A stretch of 24,531 nucleotides of DNA, from NCBI GenBank assembly GCA_963575745.1, contig CAUYUJ010018890.1, positions 135,048 to 159,578 on the forward strand, in the 5' to 3' direction. Origin of the DNA: Prorocentrum cordatum (taxonomy: Eukaryota > Sar > Dinophyceae > Prorocentrales > Prorocentraceae). The position numbers were made by a program, and so were the translations under genes. Shown here piece after piece: positions 1 through 8,558 of the stretch; within the stretch, counting starts at the first letter, position 1, and each line of letters begins with the position of its first letter. A model generated the notes under the pieces. The model was given only the letters and a program-made list of their open reading frames with translations, made no database searches and was not told where the DNA came from.

Positions 1-456
1 AGGACCGCAAGACAAACACTAGAGCCTCCTGCAGAGTTACCAGAGCGACAAGCTAAACTATTAGGACCTGGAGCAGAACTTCGTGAACCACGTGTTCAGT
101 TTAGAGGGCCACCCGCGCAGGTACGAGAGCCAGAACTTGCACCACGGAGTCCGCAAGCAGAGCTACGAGAGCCTCCTGCTGAGCTACCAAGGCAACGAGA
201 TGAACTGAACTACTGCCAGCCAGCTGAGCTACAAGCTGCGCTACGAGGGCCGCAAACAGAGCTACGAATTTGATATGAATTCCTAACAGGACCGCCTGCT
301 GTTCTACAAGACCCGCCAGCAGAACTACCAGGGCCACCACCTGAGCGGCGACCCCCACGCGCTGAGCTACGGGAGCCACCTGCAGGGCTACGGGGGCCAC
401 CAGCAAAGCTACCAGGGCCAGTCTCTGTATTACGGGGTCCACCCACGGAAGACCTG
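1..456. repeat. Imperfect 21-bp (21-33 bp) proline-heptad minisatellite
   Basis: The word GAGCTA or GAACT recurs at 160, 181, 202, 226 and 259, giving spacings of 21, 21, 24 and 33 bp. Similar units continue to about 456 and reach the left edge of the window. Units are diverged rather than identical, so this is an old or selected repeat. Confidence 0.6.
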
Positions 457-711
457 GACCACCAGAGGGCCGATCGCCATCGGCGACGCAGCACAGGGCA
501 GGTTCGGCAAGGCGTGCCACGATTGCGTCTGCTGCAGTCCGCTGGCTGGATGGCACTGCGTGCCGACCGACATTGTTACGGCGAAACTTGCTTGTTTGAA
601 GCCAGAGATCATTACGACCTACAGCGCTACAGACAAGGGTGTACAATTACATCGTTGCGCACAAGATACCACCCGTATTTCGGTTTAGCGCTGACGCACT
701 ACATCATTTGA
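1..711 (+). pseudogene. Partial, decayed ORF with proline-rich heptad repeats
   Basis: Frame 1 is open from the left edge to a TGA at 271-273 and then open again to a TGA at 709-711. Codons 1 to about 150 encode an imperfect seven-residue repeat of the type R-x-P-P-A-E-L (for example REPPAEL, RSPQAEL, RGPPAKL). The units diverge in DNA but keep the P, A/E and L positions. The last roughly 85 codons (from about 460) are non-repetitive and contain QSAGWMALRADRHCYG and TRYHPYFGLALTHYII. No family was recognised. The repeat unit is mostly a multiple of 3, so all frames, including the minus strand, tend to stay open, which weakens the coding case. The in-frame TGA, with no start visible in the window, suggests a broken or truncated gene. 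It could equally be a plain minisatellite. Confidence 0.35.
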
Positions 712-906
712 TCGGCCCGGCCGCCTCCTCCACATCCTTCTCTTCCTCCTTGTGCCTCAGGATGATTAGGATGATAAGGTGGCCTCCCCCTCCTCTTCCC
801 CTGTCTGGATAAGGTCCCCCAGTGACGTCCAGGGGCCACACTCACCCGTCGGCTGGGCCCCGCGCGCGGGGGCTAGCGCGCGCGTGGGTGGACTGGGTTT
901 GGCAGG

Positions 907-981
907 AGCTGTTGCTGCTGTTGCTGCTGCTGCTGCTGTTGCGAGAGAGAGAGAGAGAGAAAGAGAAAGAGAGAGTGAGAG
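907..981. repeat. Compound (CTG)n-(AG)n microsatellite
   Basis: A trinucleotide CTG tract with a few CTGTTG interruptions runs directly into an AG dinucleotide tract with AAAG interruptions. Confidence 0.85.
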
Positions 982-1146
982 GAGGCAAGAGGGAAGGGCC
1001 TGTGGTGAGGTTTCCCTCCCTGGCCCTCCGAGGGTCTCCTTTGCATTGTCGTCGCAATTTTCGCTCAGTCCATACCTTCTATCCGTGCACATGTGCAGCC
1101 ATGTTTCTGTCGATGGCTGGGGCGCGCTTGGGATTCAGGGCGTCTT

Positions 1147-1220
1147 GTATGTGTGTATGGATGTATGTATATATACACGTGTGCACATCACACATGCGCA
1201 TGTGTATTTATCATGTATTT
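1147..1220. repeat. TG/TA-rich alternating purine-pyrimidine tract
   Basis: TGTATGTGTGTATGG-type units pass into TATATACACGTGTGCAC and CACATGCGCATGTG. This is a degenerate TATG/TG microsatellite. Confidence 0.6.
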
Positions 1221-1500
1221 GTTATGCCCGCGCATAGTTGTTCAATCCATCGATCAACCATACGCTCTTTTCATAATTGCACCCACGCGCGCGCTTGAGT
1301 TCAGTCACCAGCCAATTCGCACCCGTCATTTCCGTCAAAGACCGGAATGCGGGCCACAACCGTGCGTTCCCGCGCGCGCATTCCGAAGTCATTGCGAAAC
1401 TTTTGGTTTTCGCTAGTGAAGTTCAAGATGAAATCCTTGAAACCATATAAATCAAAATCTCAAGCACACATGTGTGTGTAGATCCCGGTTCTTACAGTTT

Positions 1501-2046
1501 TCACCCAGACCCTCTTTAAACCGGAGCTCCCAGATCCGTAGCCTCTCCCCAGATCAGTGGCGTCCGGGGCCCCGTGGACGCCCGTGCAGGAGGCCCACCA
1601 AATTTTCTGGAGTTCCTGGAAGCCCATGCTGGGCCTATGCAACGGGCCCCAATCGGTCAGGAAGGCGGCCGAACGGACCCCAAAGTGCCTCAAGAGACCC
1701 CAGACACCCACCAGACGGCCGAAGACGACCCAAAGAAGACCCCCAAGAGGCTTTCGAAGCGCAGGAAAATATTGATATCCATGGTTCTTATTTGATTTGG
1801 GATATATTATGTTCTTCGGTCTTCTGGGCGTCCGAGACTGCCCAGAAAACCAGAAAATTACAGAATTTGCCCGAAAGGTAAGAAAGAGTTGTCGTTAAAC
1901 TGTCTGTTTTACCTTCCTGTCCTTCTGCCTGCAGGCCAAACTTCAAGGGATAATGTGCATGCAGCGAAGCGCCACTGCAGTCTGGTACATATGTATATAT
2001 GCATCTATATACAGAGAGGGATAAGTTTGTATGTTTTGGTGCGCAC
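1501..2046. other. No recognisable gene
   Basis: Segment 1546-1770 is GC-rich and made of loosely repeated GGCCC/CCAAG words, similar in style to 6180-6420, 18490-18700 and 19140-19480. From 1770 the sequence becomes AT-richer. Open frames here are short and overlap on both strands. I see nothing that identifies a product. Confidence 0.4.
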
Positions 2047-2047
2047 A

Positions 2048-2140
2048 CATATACATACAAATATACATTCATACATACATACATACATACATACATGCAT
2101 GCATGCATGCATGTATGCATACATATATACATACATGTAC
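2048..2140. repeat. ATAC/ATGC tetranucleotide microsatellite
   Basis: Consecutive CATA units (about 2070-2095) change to CATG units (about 2096-2112) and back to degenerate CATA units. The long apparent peptides rich in H, T, Y and I on both strands come from this repeat. Confidence 0.85.
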
Positions 2141-2179
2141 ACAGCTGTATATACACATATGGCATGCCAGCACGGTTTA

Positions 2180-2246
2180 GACCGGCACGGTTGATTAACG
2201 TGGTAGACCAACACGGCAGACCAGCACGGCAGACCAGCACGGCAGA
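2180..2246. repeat. 13-bp tandem repeat AGACCAGCACGGC
   Basis: Three adjacent 13-bp copies lie at 2205-2217, 2218-2230 and 2231-2243. The first differs by one base. A diverged relative, AGACCGGCACGG, lies at 2180-2191. Confidence 0.75.
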
Positions 2247-2312
2247 TATTTTTCCCTACCTAGGCTCTGCCTAGAAGGGTTCTTACTCTCTTGGCTTAAA
2301 GGGCCGGGCAGT

Positions 2313-2335
2313 GGGAACCGGCCCGGGCGGTTCCC
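2313..2335. repeat. Near-perfect palindrome centred on GCCCGGGC
   Basis: GGGAACC is followed by GGCCCGGGC and then GGTTCCC, giving a 7-bp arm pair around a self-complementary core. The outer words GGTTCCCCCAGT recur at 2329-2340 and about 2353-2364, so the palindrome sits in a locally duplicated stretch. Confidence 0.55.
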
Positions 2336-2399
2336 CCAGTATCCGGCCCGCGGTTCCCCCAGTTACTTCCCCTTAGCTTACCTAGGCTCTGCCTAGAGG

Positions 2400-2693
2400 G
2401 TTAGCTTAGCTTAGCTTAGCATAGCGCAGCGCTGCATTAGCATAGCATAGCATAGCATAACATGGCCAAGCATAGCATAGCATAGCATAGCGCAGCATAG
2501 CATAGCATAGCATAGCATAGCGCAGCTTAGCACAGTATAGCATAGCATAGCTTAGCATAGCACAGCGCAGCATGACATAGCATAGCTTAGCATAGCATAG
2601 CATAGCATAGCATAGCGCAGCATAGCATAGCATAGCATAGCATAGCACAACATAGCGCAGCACAGCATGGCATTGCATAGCATAGCATAGCAA
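2400..2693. repeat. AGCAT pentanucleotide satellite
   Basis: About 58 pentamers, mostly TAGCA (= AGCAT), with variants TAGCG, TTAGC and ACAGC. The unit is 5 bp, so the same cyclic peptide (MLCYA on the minus strand) reads open in all frames. This explains the ORFs seen here and argues against coding. Confidence 0.9.
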
Positions 2694-2789
2694 CTAATGC
2701 TGCTTTCCTAGGGGCTCCAACTTCTAGGTAGGGTCGCACTGGGGTAATTATCTGTTCAGCGCGAGCGCGCATTTGCATTTCTTCAACAT

Positions 2790-2997
2790 TCTCATTGGCA
2801 CCATCATGATAACCGTCCCCAGCGTCACCATTACCTCTGCTATCATCATCACATCACTGTTCTCGCAATCACCATCCCAATCATCACCGTCATCGTCACC
2901 ACTTCCATCCCGCCGTCGTCGTTGTTTCCGTCATCATCGTCGTCATCGCCACCGCCGTCGTCGTCGCCGCCGTGGTCGCCGTCATCATCATCATGAC
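2790..2997. repeat. Degenerate CAT/CGT/CGC trinucleotide repeat
   Basis: The run is made of ATC, GTC, CGC and CGT triplets with many interruptions, ending in four CAT triplets. It gives Asp- or His/Arg-rich pseudo-ORFs on the two strands. Confidence 0.75.
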
Positions 2998-3488
2998 CCG
3001 TTGCGCTCGGGCCATGGAACGGCGTGAAGACTCCGCGCGTCAGTGCGCCTGCTGAGAGCAAGTTCTGGTGGGTAGTAGTAGATGCACTCGCGGCCTCTGG
3101 AGTTTTGCCCTTGCGGGAGGGAGGTTTGGAATCCTATTTGAGCATTGTGGTTGGTGGTTTCAGATTCTTCAAGCAAACAAGCCACCACACAGATAGTGCA
3201 GCACGAACTGCACCACACCAGTTGTGCTGGACACAGATCGCGCCTCATAGAGAGAGCAGTTCGAGAGTGCACGACCCCATTGTTCGGAGCCCACGCTGGC
3301 ACACCTCGGAGACATCCAGAAACGCTACGTCTATACCGTGTGTTCTGTTTGCAATTCGTGCTTGTTACCTAACAGCTTGTTCTGATAGGTTTCTAGTGGG
3401 GTCAAAAGAGAGCAGCAGATGACTCCACAGGGGGGTCTGGGCGGGTGCTTGACAGGGTGCCGCAGAAGTCGTTTTAAGCCAACAGTCA
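2998..3488. other. No recognisable gene
   Basis: A mixed-composition stretch with overlapping short ORFs on both strands (3024-3422 plus, 2991-3302 minus). None has a recognisable motif. No RNA gene or regulatory site was identified. Confidence 0.4.
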
Positions 3489-3976
3489 CACACTTCGTGC
3501 TCTTCGACCTCCCAGAACTCCATTCCCGGGCCACATTCTGAATGCCCGGAGCCAACTGTAGGCCACTTCGTGCTCTTCGACTTCCCAGAACTCCATTCCC
3601 GGGCCACATTTTGAATGCCCGGAGCCAACTGTAGGCCACTTCGTGGTCTTCGAGTCCCCAGAACTCCATTCCCGGGCCACATTTTGAATGCCCGGAGCCA
3701 ACTGTAGGCCACTTCGTGCTCTTCGAGTTCCCAGAACTCCATTCCCGGGCCACATTTTGAATGCCCGGAGCCAACTGTAGGCCACTTCGTGCTCTTCGAG
3801 TTCCCAGAACTCCATTCCCGGGCCACATTTTGGATGCCCGGAGCCAACTGTAGGCCACTTCGTGGTCTTCGAGTTCCCAGAACTCCATTCCTGGGCATGA
3901 TTTTGAATGCCCGGAGCCAACTGTAGGCCACTTCGTGTTCTTCGAGTTCCCAGAACTCCATTCCCGGGCCACATTT
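3489..3976. repeat. 73-bp tandem satellite, about 6.7 copies
   Basis: Copies start at 3489, 3562, 3635, 3708, 3781, 3854 and 3927, an exact 73-bp step each time. Each contains CACTTCGTG, CAGAACTCCATTCC and GGAGCCAACTGTAGG. Copies differ at a few positions, such as GTGCTCTTC versus GTGGTCTTC. Because 73 is not a multiple of 3, each copy shifts frame, and all three minus-strand frames stay open. This produces two 300-residue ORFs that I read as artefacts. Confidence 0.93.
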
Positions 3977-4200
3977 GAATGCTGAGGCAGGCTGAGGCTG
4001 AGGCTGAGGCAGGCTGATGCTGAGGCAGGCTGAGGCTGAGGCTGAGGCTGATGCAGGCTGAGGCTGAGGCAGCCTGAGGCTGACGCCGAGGCTGAAGGCA
4101 GACTGAGGCTGAGGCTGAAGCAGGCTGAGGCTGAGGCTGAGGCAGGCTGAGGCTGAGGCAGGCTGAGGCTGAGGCTGAGGCAGGCTGAGGCTGAGGCTGT
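3977..4200. repeat. GCTGAG hexanucleotide repeat
   Basis: GCTGAG units are interspersed with GCAG and GCTGATG variants. The tract starts directly where the 73-bp array ends. On the minus strand it reads as Leu-Ser and Gln-Pro runs. Confidence 0.9.
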
Positions 4201-4559
4201 GTCTGTGACTGCCGTTGCCACTGCGACTGTCATCGCGAATGCGACTACGACTGCGAGAACAGCACAATTCTACAACTGGATTCTCATCTGAATCTTAAGG
4301 GGAATGCTTCCAGATATGCTCCTACACATCGCTGTTAGGTTGCTTTGCCGGGATAATTTTTTCTAGATGCGGGCAGCAGCCCACGGTGCGATGCATGCGC
4401 GCGGACGGCTGGGCCGGGGGCTCTGCGAGCACCTCGAGGGTCCGTCGCTGTCTCGGCCCGAGGCGGCCTCCTGCGGAGAGAGGGCCACCATGTGCGGAGC
4501 CGGCGGGCCGCGAGCACGCCCGCAGTACCCCCGGCAGGCGTCGAGGAAGCCAGAGGACG

Positions 4560-5885
4560 ATGCTGCTCGCGAGGGTGCAGCAGATCCTGCAGGGGGGGCC
4601 GAGAGGATTTGCTGCTTGCCGACCAGTCGTGTGCATCGGGGTGCTTCGCATCGGTTTCTCAGCGCTGAAGCCGGCGTTCCCGCTTCCGCCTGCCATCGAG
4701 GAGGGCATGAAGTGTCAGCTTGATATGTTTTTGTGGGTTGCAGTTCTGGCATACTTGTTCAGTTTCTACAGTGAGAGAAAAACTGAACACATCACCAAAG
4801 AGGAAAGGTTGATTACCAAGATACCGATGGCCGAAGAAACAGTGTCTGGTTTGAGGTCCTCCCAGACTCGAGCGTCATCCAAGAAACTGCATGCTGGACA
4901 CGGCAGCTTCAAGGATTCAAGTGATCAATTCGGAAATGAAAATTGGCGAACGGAATCGGACATGCATATCATCGACTGCGCGCAGACAGAGGGCGTGGCC
5001 CACGAACGTTCAAAAGTTTTGCAGGTGATACATGCCTGCATCAGACTCCGACACGGTGGCACAGCTTTGTATTTGTTCGACCAGATGCTGAAGAAAGGGG
5101 CTGTCCCCAAGGCACATCTCATTACTAAGGCCGTATCCCAGAAATTCTTCAAGCTCGTCGCCGACAATTTAGATGACAAGCGCATGCGGGAAGACGGATT
5201 GCGGCTTCTCGACTTAGTTCAAGCTCATGGGATCACACCGTCGCCTGCCATGCAGAATTGCTTAGTGCTTGCGTGGAAGAACGAGTTTCCGCAGAGCGTC
5301 TTGGAGTATTTCCTGAAGATGAGGAGCGCAGGTGTCAGCCTCAGCAGATGGGCATACGGCTCCATCGTGGTGGCCAACGAGCGACCCGATCCAGAATTCG
5401 CACTCGAAGTTTTCGAAGAAATGGAGCAGCTTGGAATCAGCCCTCACCGGGCAGCGTACAATGCAGCGTTGGGTGCTTACTCTCAGCTAAGCATGGGCAA
5501 CGAGGCCCGAAAGCTGTTCGATCGCATGGCCGACCGTGGGTTGGTGCCCAACGCAAAATCCTTCGGCATCATGATCAAAGTCTACACGTCCGGGCTCCTG
5601 CACGAGGAGGCCGTCGCCCTCTTCGAGAAGATGCGCGAGCAGCGCTTGGAGCCCGATCGCTACGCATACCACCACGCAATATTCTCCTGCATTCAGCTTC
5701 AGCGCATTGAATTCGCAATGGCATTGTACAAAGACATGGTTCAGGCGAACGTGCCCGTCTGCATGAACACGTACGACCTTCTGATTGGAGCACTCAAGAC
5801 GGTCGATTGGAAGCCCTCGGCAAGCAAGTTGATGGCAGACTTGGTGCAAGCGAGGCAGGCTGACGCCGCGCGAGAAGGTCAGTGA
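4560..5885 (+). CDS. Pentatricopeptide repeat (PPR) protein, probably organellar
   Basis: The ORF is intronless and ends at TGA 5883-5885. With the ATG at 4560 it encodes 441 residues. Helical-hairpin PPR units of about 35 residues lie near 150-184, 229-263, 264-297, 298-332, 333-367 and 368-402, with a degenerate unit between 185 and 227 and a partial last unit from 403. Typical words are YNAALGAYSQLS, EARKLFDRMADRGLVPN and EAVALFEKMREQRLEPD. PPR proteins bind organellar RNA in a sequence-specific way and act in its processing or stability. No DYW, SMR or PRORP nuclease domain follows. Most units lack the canonical specificity residues, so no target can be predicted. The start is uncertain. 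ATG 4560 gives a basic N-terminus with no acidic residue for about 45 residues, like a mitochondrial presequence, followed by a hydrophobic stretch at 54-71. ATGs at 4395, 4707, 4725 and 4827 are alternatives. Confidence 0.85.
   Translation: MLLARVQQILQGGPRGFAACRPVVCIGVLRIGFSALKPAFPLPPAIEEGMKCQLDMFLWVAVLAYLFSFYSERKTEHITKEERLITKIPMAEETVSGLRSSQTRASSKKLHAGHGSFKDSSDQFGNENWRTESDMHIIDCAQTEGVAHERSKVLQVIHACIRLRHGGTALYLFDQMLKKGAVPKAHLITKAVSQKFFKLVADNLDDKRMREDGLRLLDLVQAHGITPSPAMQNCLVLAWKNEFPQSVLEYFLKMRSAGVSLSRWAYGSIVVANERPDPEFALEVFEEMEQLGISPHRAAYNAALGAYSQLSMGNEARKLFDRMADRGLVPNAKSFGIMIKVYTSGLLHEEAVALFEKMREQRLEPDRYAYHHAIFSCIQLQRIEFAMALYKDMVQANVPVCMNTYDLLIGALKTVDWKPSASKLMADLVQARQADAAREGQ
4762..4771 (+). 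promoter_or_regulatory. Candidate (trans-)splice acceptor inside the PPR ORF 5' part
   Basis: A T-rich run (TGTTTTTGTGGG, TTGTTC, TTTCTACAG) ends with AG at 4770-4771. An A-rich, 5'UTR-like 55 nt then leads to ATG 4827. If the spliced leader joins here, the protein would be 352 residues and the upstream hydrophobic segment would not be translated. The frame is open through this site, so sequence alone does not decide. Confidence 0.25.
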
Positions 5886-6545
5886 GAGGCATGATTTCCT
5901 GTCCTAGACGCTGCGGGGCACCACACGGGCCACCGCTTGACAATTGCGCGGGCACTGACAGGCCCCAGGCTGCGCAGTCAGATTTTGGGTTCTGTTTCCA
6001 GGCGATGGCGCCCTGGCTCTGACTAGCACCCTCGGGTTCGAGGCTCCGTCTCCTTAGGCCTACAGGGGCTCGAAGATCATGAGGCCATGCGCTTCGCGGT
6101 CTGGGACTGCACCGCAAAACCGACTGTCCAGATGGTCGAGGAGGGTGCCCCCAGACGCTCCCAAATCATACAAACCGCAGCAAGAGGGTCCCAAGAGGAC
6201 CGCCAGCTGACCAAATTAAGCCTAACAGTGCGGACTTATTGGCTGCGTCTCAGGGGTTCGCCATTTGTCGGTCGAAGATTATTCCCAAGGGCTTCGGACA
6301 GGCGGATGACTGTTTGAGGAGGCCATCGGAGGACCTTGCAGAGTCCCAAGCTGGGCTTCGAGTGCCCCGAGGGCCCCAGAGACCGTCCAGCGGGTCCAGC
6401 CACGGCTCCAAGAGGCCCCTAGATGGCATGAAAGAGTTCCGAGATGCCCCGATGTTGGCTATGGTTCTGGCTTGCACGAGCGGGCGATGGGACGACTTGG
6501 TGCGTGATGTCCAGCTTAGCGGAAAAGGCTTGCGCTGTGAATAGA
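5886..6545. other. PPR gene 3' flank; no recognisable gene
   Basis: Short overlapping ORFs occur (6087-6317, 6239-6544 plus; 5794-6117 minus) without known motifs. The stretch 6180-6420 has the GC-rich GAGGACC/CCCCAGAG texture seen elsewhere in the window as degenerate 10-11-bp repeats. No polyadenylation signal or terminator could be supported. Confidence 0.4.
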
Positions 6546-6598
6546 CTAGGTGGAGAGAGTTCGCGCCAGTGGCACGTTTTTAGGTTTTGAGCGCGTCC

Positions 6599-6648
6599 CT
6601 GAGGAGGAGGAGGAGGAGGAGGAGGAGGAGGAGGAGGAGGAGGAGGAG
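6599..6648. repeat. (GAG)n trinucleotide repeat
   Basis: About 16 uninterrupted GAG triplets. It creates poly-Glu, poly-Ser or poly-Leu pseudo-ORFs depending on frame and strand. Confidence 0.92.
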
Positions 6649-7240
6649 CAAGGACCGAGAGCGGAAAGGACCGACCGGGAGATTAAAGTGAGGGACGGCG
6701 GGGGGCGGCAGAAAAGGGAAGGAAGCGAGGGAGAGAGAAGATGGCAGAAGAAAGCCAGGGATCGAGCAGGGAGGATGGATGCCAACAGCAGAAGGAGGCA
6801 GGCGATGGGGGCGAGGAGCGAAAAGAAGCGACAAGCGAGAGATACTGTAGGGTGTAGTGAGCAGGACGCGAGAGAAGGATGACGCGGTAAAGCAACACAC
6901 GGAAAGAGCCGCCTCGAACATCACGCGCATCTACGTAGCACGGGCAGGCGTCAACTCCACGAGGCATCGTGGCACGAACCCACTGTGTCATGATAGCCCC
7001 CTGGCCTGCGCTAGTACCCAAGTGCGCGCGAAGCGCGCGCGTGGTTCTAGTAATCGGAGCTCGGGGGGTGAGATCGAAGTGGAACGGAGGGCCCCCCACC
7101 GAGAAATCGGTTTCGGTTTCGTGATCGTGCCGCGCGTGCGGGCGAGGCGAAGCTGCGTGGGCGGGCCCGGGCGAGAGGAATGAACCCTCCGCTGGCTCGG
7201 GCGCCGCCAGACCGAAAGACGCCCACCCTCCCGCCGATGT
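6649..7240. other. No recognisable gene; purine-rich then mixed
   Basis: 6649-6850 is rich in G and A. 7030-7043 holds an imperfect GCGCGCGAAGCGCGCG palindrome. Nothing identifies a product. Open frames on the minus strand continue from the 11-bp array and share its artefactual openness. Confidence 0.35.
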
Positions 7241-7261
7241 GCTGGCGGTTGCCGGGGGGTG

Positions 7262-7556
7262 TCCCGCCTTGGAGTCCCGATGGTGTCCGGTGGTGTCCCG
7301 TGGTGTCCCGATGGTGTCCCGATGGTGTCCCGATGGTGTCTTGGTGGTGTCTTGGTGGCATCCTGATGGTGTCCCGATGGTGTCCCGATGGTGTCCGCAG
7401 GTGTCCCGTGGTGTCCCACGGTGTCCCAGAGGTGTCCCGGTGGTGTCTCGATGGTGTCCCGATGGTGTCCCGATGGTGTCCCGATGGTGTCCTGGAGGTG
7501 TCCCGATGGTGTCGTGGGGGTGTCCCGACGGTGCCCCTGTGGTGTCTGACACGGTG
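7262..7556. repeat. 11-bp minisatellite GATGGTGTCCC
   Basis: About 26 units of GATGGTGTCCC and variants (GGTGGTGTCTT, GGAGGTGTCCC). The 11-bp unit cycles through three frames and makes an 11-residue peptide period (DGVPMVSRWCP on plus). This explains several overlapping long ORFs on both strands. Confidence 0.9.
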
Positions 7557-8161
7557 TCTCCCTGCGCCACCCATCTCATGGGTGTGGTGTGGCTGGTGCC
7601 CCGAAGGCTCCTCTGAACCCCGGGGCCTGTCCCCTCTGGGGGGTGGGAGGGGCGTGGGGACCCTAGAGACTTCAGTCGGGCCTGTCCCTCGACAAGAGGA
7701 AGATTCCAGAGCAGTCAAAAATTAGTCTGGGGACGATGTTTTGATTTCTTTGAGCATTTGTGATTTTTTTTGGGGGGTGTTTTACTCTTCGGCCAAAATC
7801 CGCCTGAAGTGGGGCATGCCCGACCTAAATGTAGACCCTGGATCACATAGGCCTACACCGATGCATACTCCTGAGCTTAGTTGCACCCCCCCTGACCCCA
7901 TCCTCGATCCCAGAACCGCAGCTTCAACAACGAGCGCGCTCTGGCTTCCACGCGCGCGCGTCGGCTGGGTTACCAAAAGGTTCTGCGACATGGCGTGCTA
8001 CCCTCGAAAGGGGCGCCCTAGTGCTAAAGAGCGACGGGCGAGCATCACCGCCCGCGAGGTCGGCCGCAGAGCCCTGCTGGGAAACTTGCCCCGCGAGGAG
8101 GTACAAGCGCAGCGGGTCACCGAGAAAGGATCGCAGTGAGCGGGAAAGTCGGAGGTGCGGC
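7557..8161. other. No recognisable gene
   Basis: The plus-strand open frame 7741-8139 has no known motif and is matched by similar-length open frames on the other strand. No RNA gene was found. Confidence 0.35.
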
Positions 8162-8368
8162 GTCAATAGGGGAACCAACAATGACATGGACATAAAAACT
8201 TGGAGGTCCGCGCGGATTTCTCGGATCCGCGCTGGGACCCCCTGGCGGCGCCAGAGGCGCCGCCCCTGGCGCGCTGCGCGCGCCAGAGGGGAGTCCAGCG
8301 CGGATCCGAGAAATCCGCGCGGACCTCCGAGTTTTTATGTTTACATCATTGTTGGTTCCCCTAGTCAA
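8162..8368. mobile_element. Foldback / MITE-like element with T-shaped hairpin
   Basis: Two 69-nt arms at 8167-8235 and 8295-8363 are inverted copies (about 64 of 69 positions). They begin with TAGGGGAACCAACAATGA. GTCAA occurs directly outside both ends (8162-8166 and 8364-8368), consistent with a 5-bp target duplication. Alternatively, the TA inside each end could be a Tc1/mariner-type TA duplication. The loop contains two perfect small hairpins, 8244-8264 (9-bp stem, AGA loop) and 8266-8286 (9-bp stem, TGC loop), so the single strand would fold as a T. It has no coding capacity. All arm mismatches are transitions, and three of the five would be G-U pairs in RNA. Confidence 0.75.
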
Positions 8369-8538
8369 ATGCAGTTCCCGTGTAGCCGGGCACGGTCCTT
8401 CTTCCTTGGGCGTTGGACGCTGCGCGCCAGTCACTGGCCCCGTGGCCTGGTGTTTCCTGCTTGGGGGCCCTGGAGCACGTCCACGGTACCTTCCCCGCCG
8501 GGGGCCCCCCCGAGGGCCTCCTCTGGGACCCGATCGCC

Positions 8539-8558
8539 CCCCCCTTTCATAAGGGGGG
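8539..8558. repeat. Small perfect hairpin, 8-bp stem
   Basis: CCCCCCTT, a TCAT loop, then AAGGGGGG. No T-run follows on the plus strand, so this is recorded as a structural palindrome only. Confidence 0.5.

Larger units (their letters stand above)
712..1500. other. Non-coding stretch with simple repeats
   Basis: No open frame here has convincing coding character. The stretch is pyrimidine-rich at 720-800. It then holds a CTG/GTT tract (907-940) running into an AG tract (941-981), and a TG/TA-rich segment with alternating purines and pyrimidines at about 1147-1220. The ORFs that cross the CTG/AG tract on both strands are repeat artefacts. Confidence 0.5.
2254..2733. repeat. Repeat block bounded by inverted CCCTACCTAG
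   Basis: CCCTACCTAG at 2254-2263 is the exact reverse complement of CTAGGTAGGG at 2724-2733. A direct repeat of the left end (ACCTAGGCTCTGCCTAGA) recurs at about 2380-2397, just before the pentanucleotide array. No clear target duplication was seen, so a transposon identity is only a possibility. Confidence 0.35.

Noticed and set aside
1532-1560. Second spliced-leader-like word TCCGTAGCC
   Set aside because: Only the first nine bases fit DinoSL; the ATTTTGGCTCAAG part is absent.
3489-3976. CRISPR-like regular spacing
   Set aside because: The whole 73-bp unit is repeated with no unique spacers.
3331-4267. Two overlapping 300-residue minus-strand ORFs
   Set aside because: They read through the 73-bp satellite and the GCTGAG repeat, and all three frames are open for the same reason.
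4322-4752. Minus-strand ORFs opposite the PPR 5' part
   Set aside because: GC-rich shadow frames of the plus-strand gene and its upstream region; no motif.
6239-6544. 101-residue plus-strand ORF after the PPR gene
   Set aside because: No recognised motif, overlaps a repeat-like GC-rich stretch and has a competing minus-strand frame.
7047-7725. Several long ORFs over the 11-bp array
   Set aside because: An 11-bp unit gives the same cyclic peptide in all frames; no independent coding signal.
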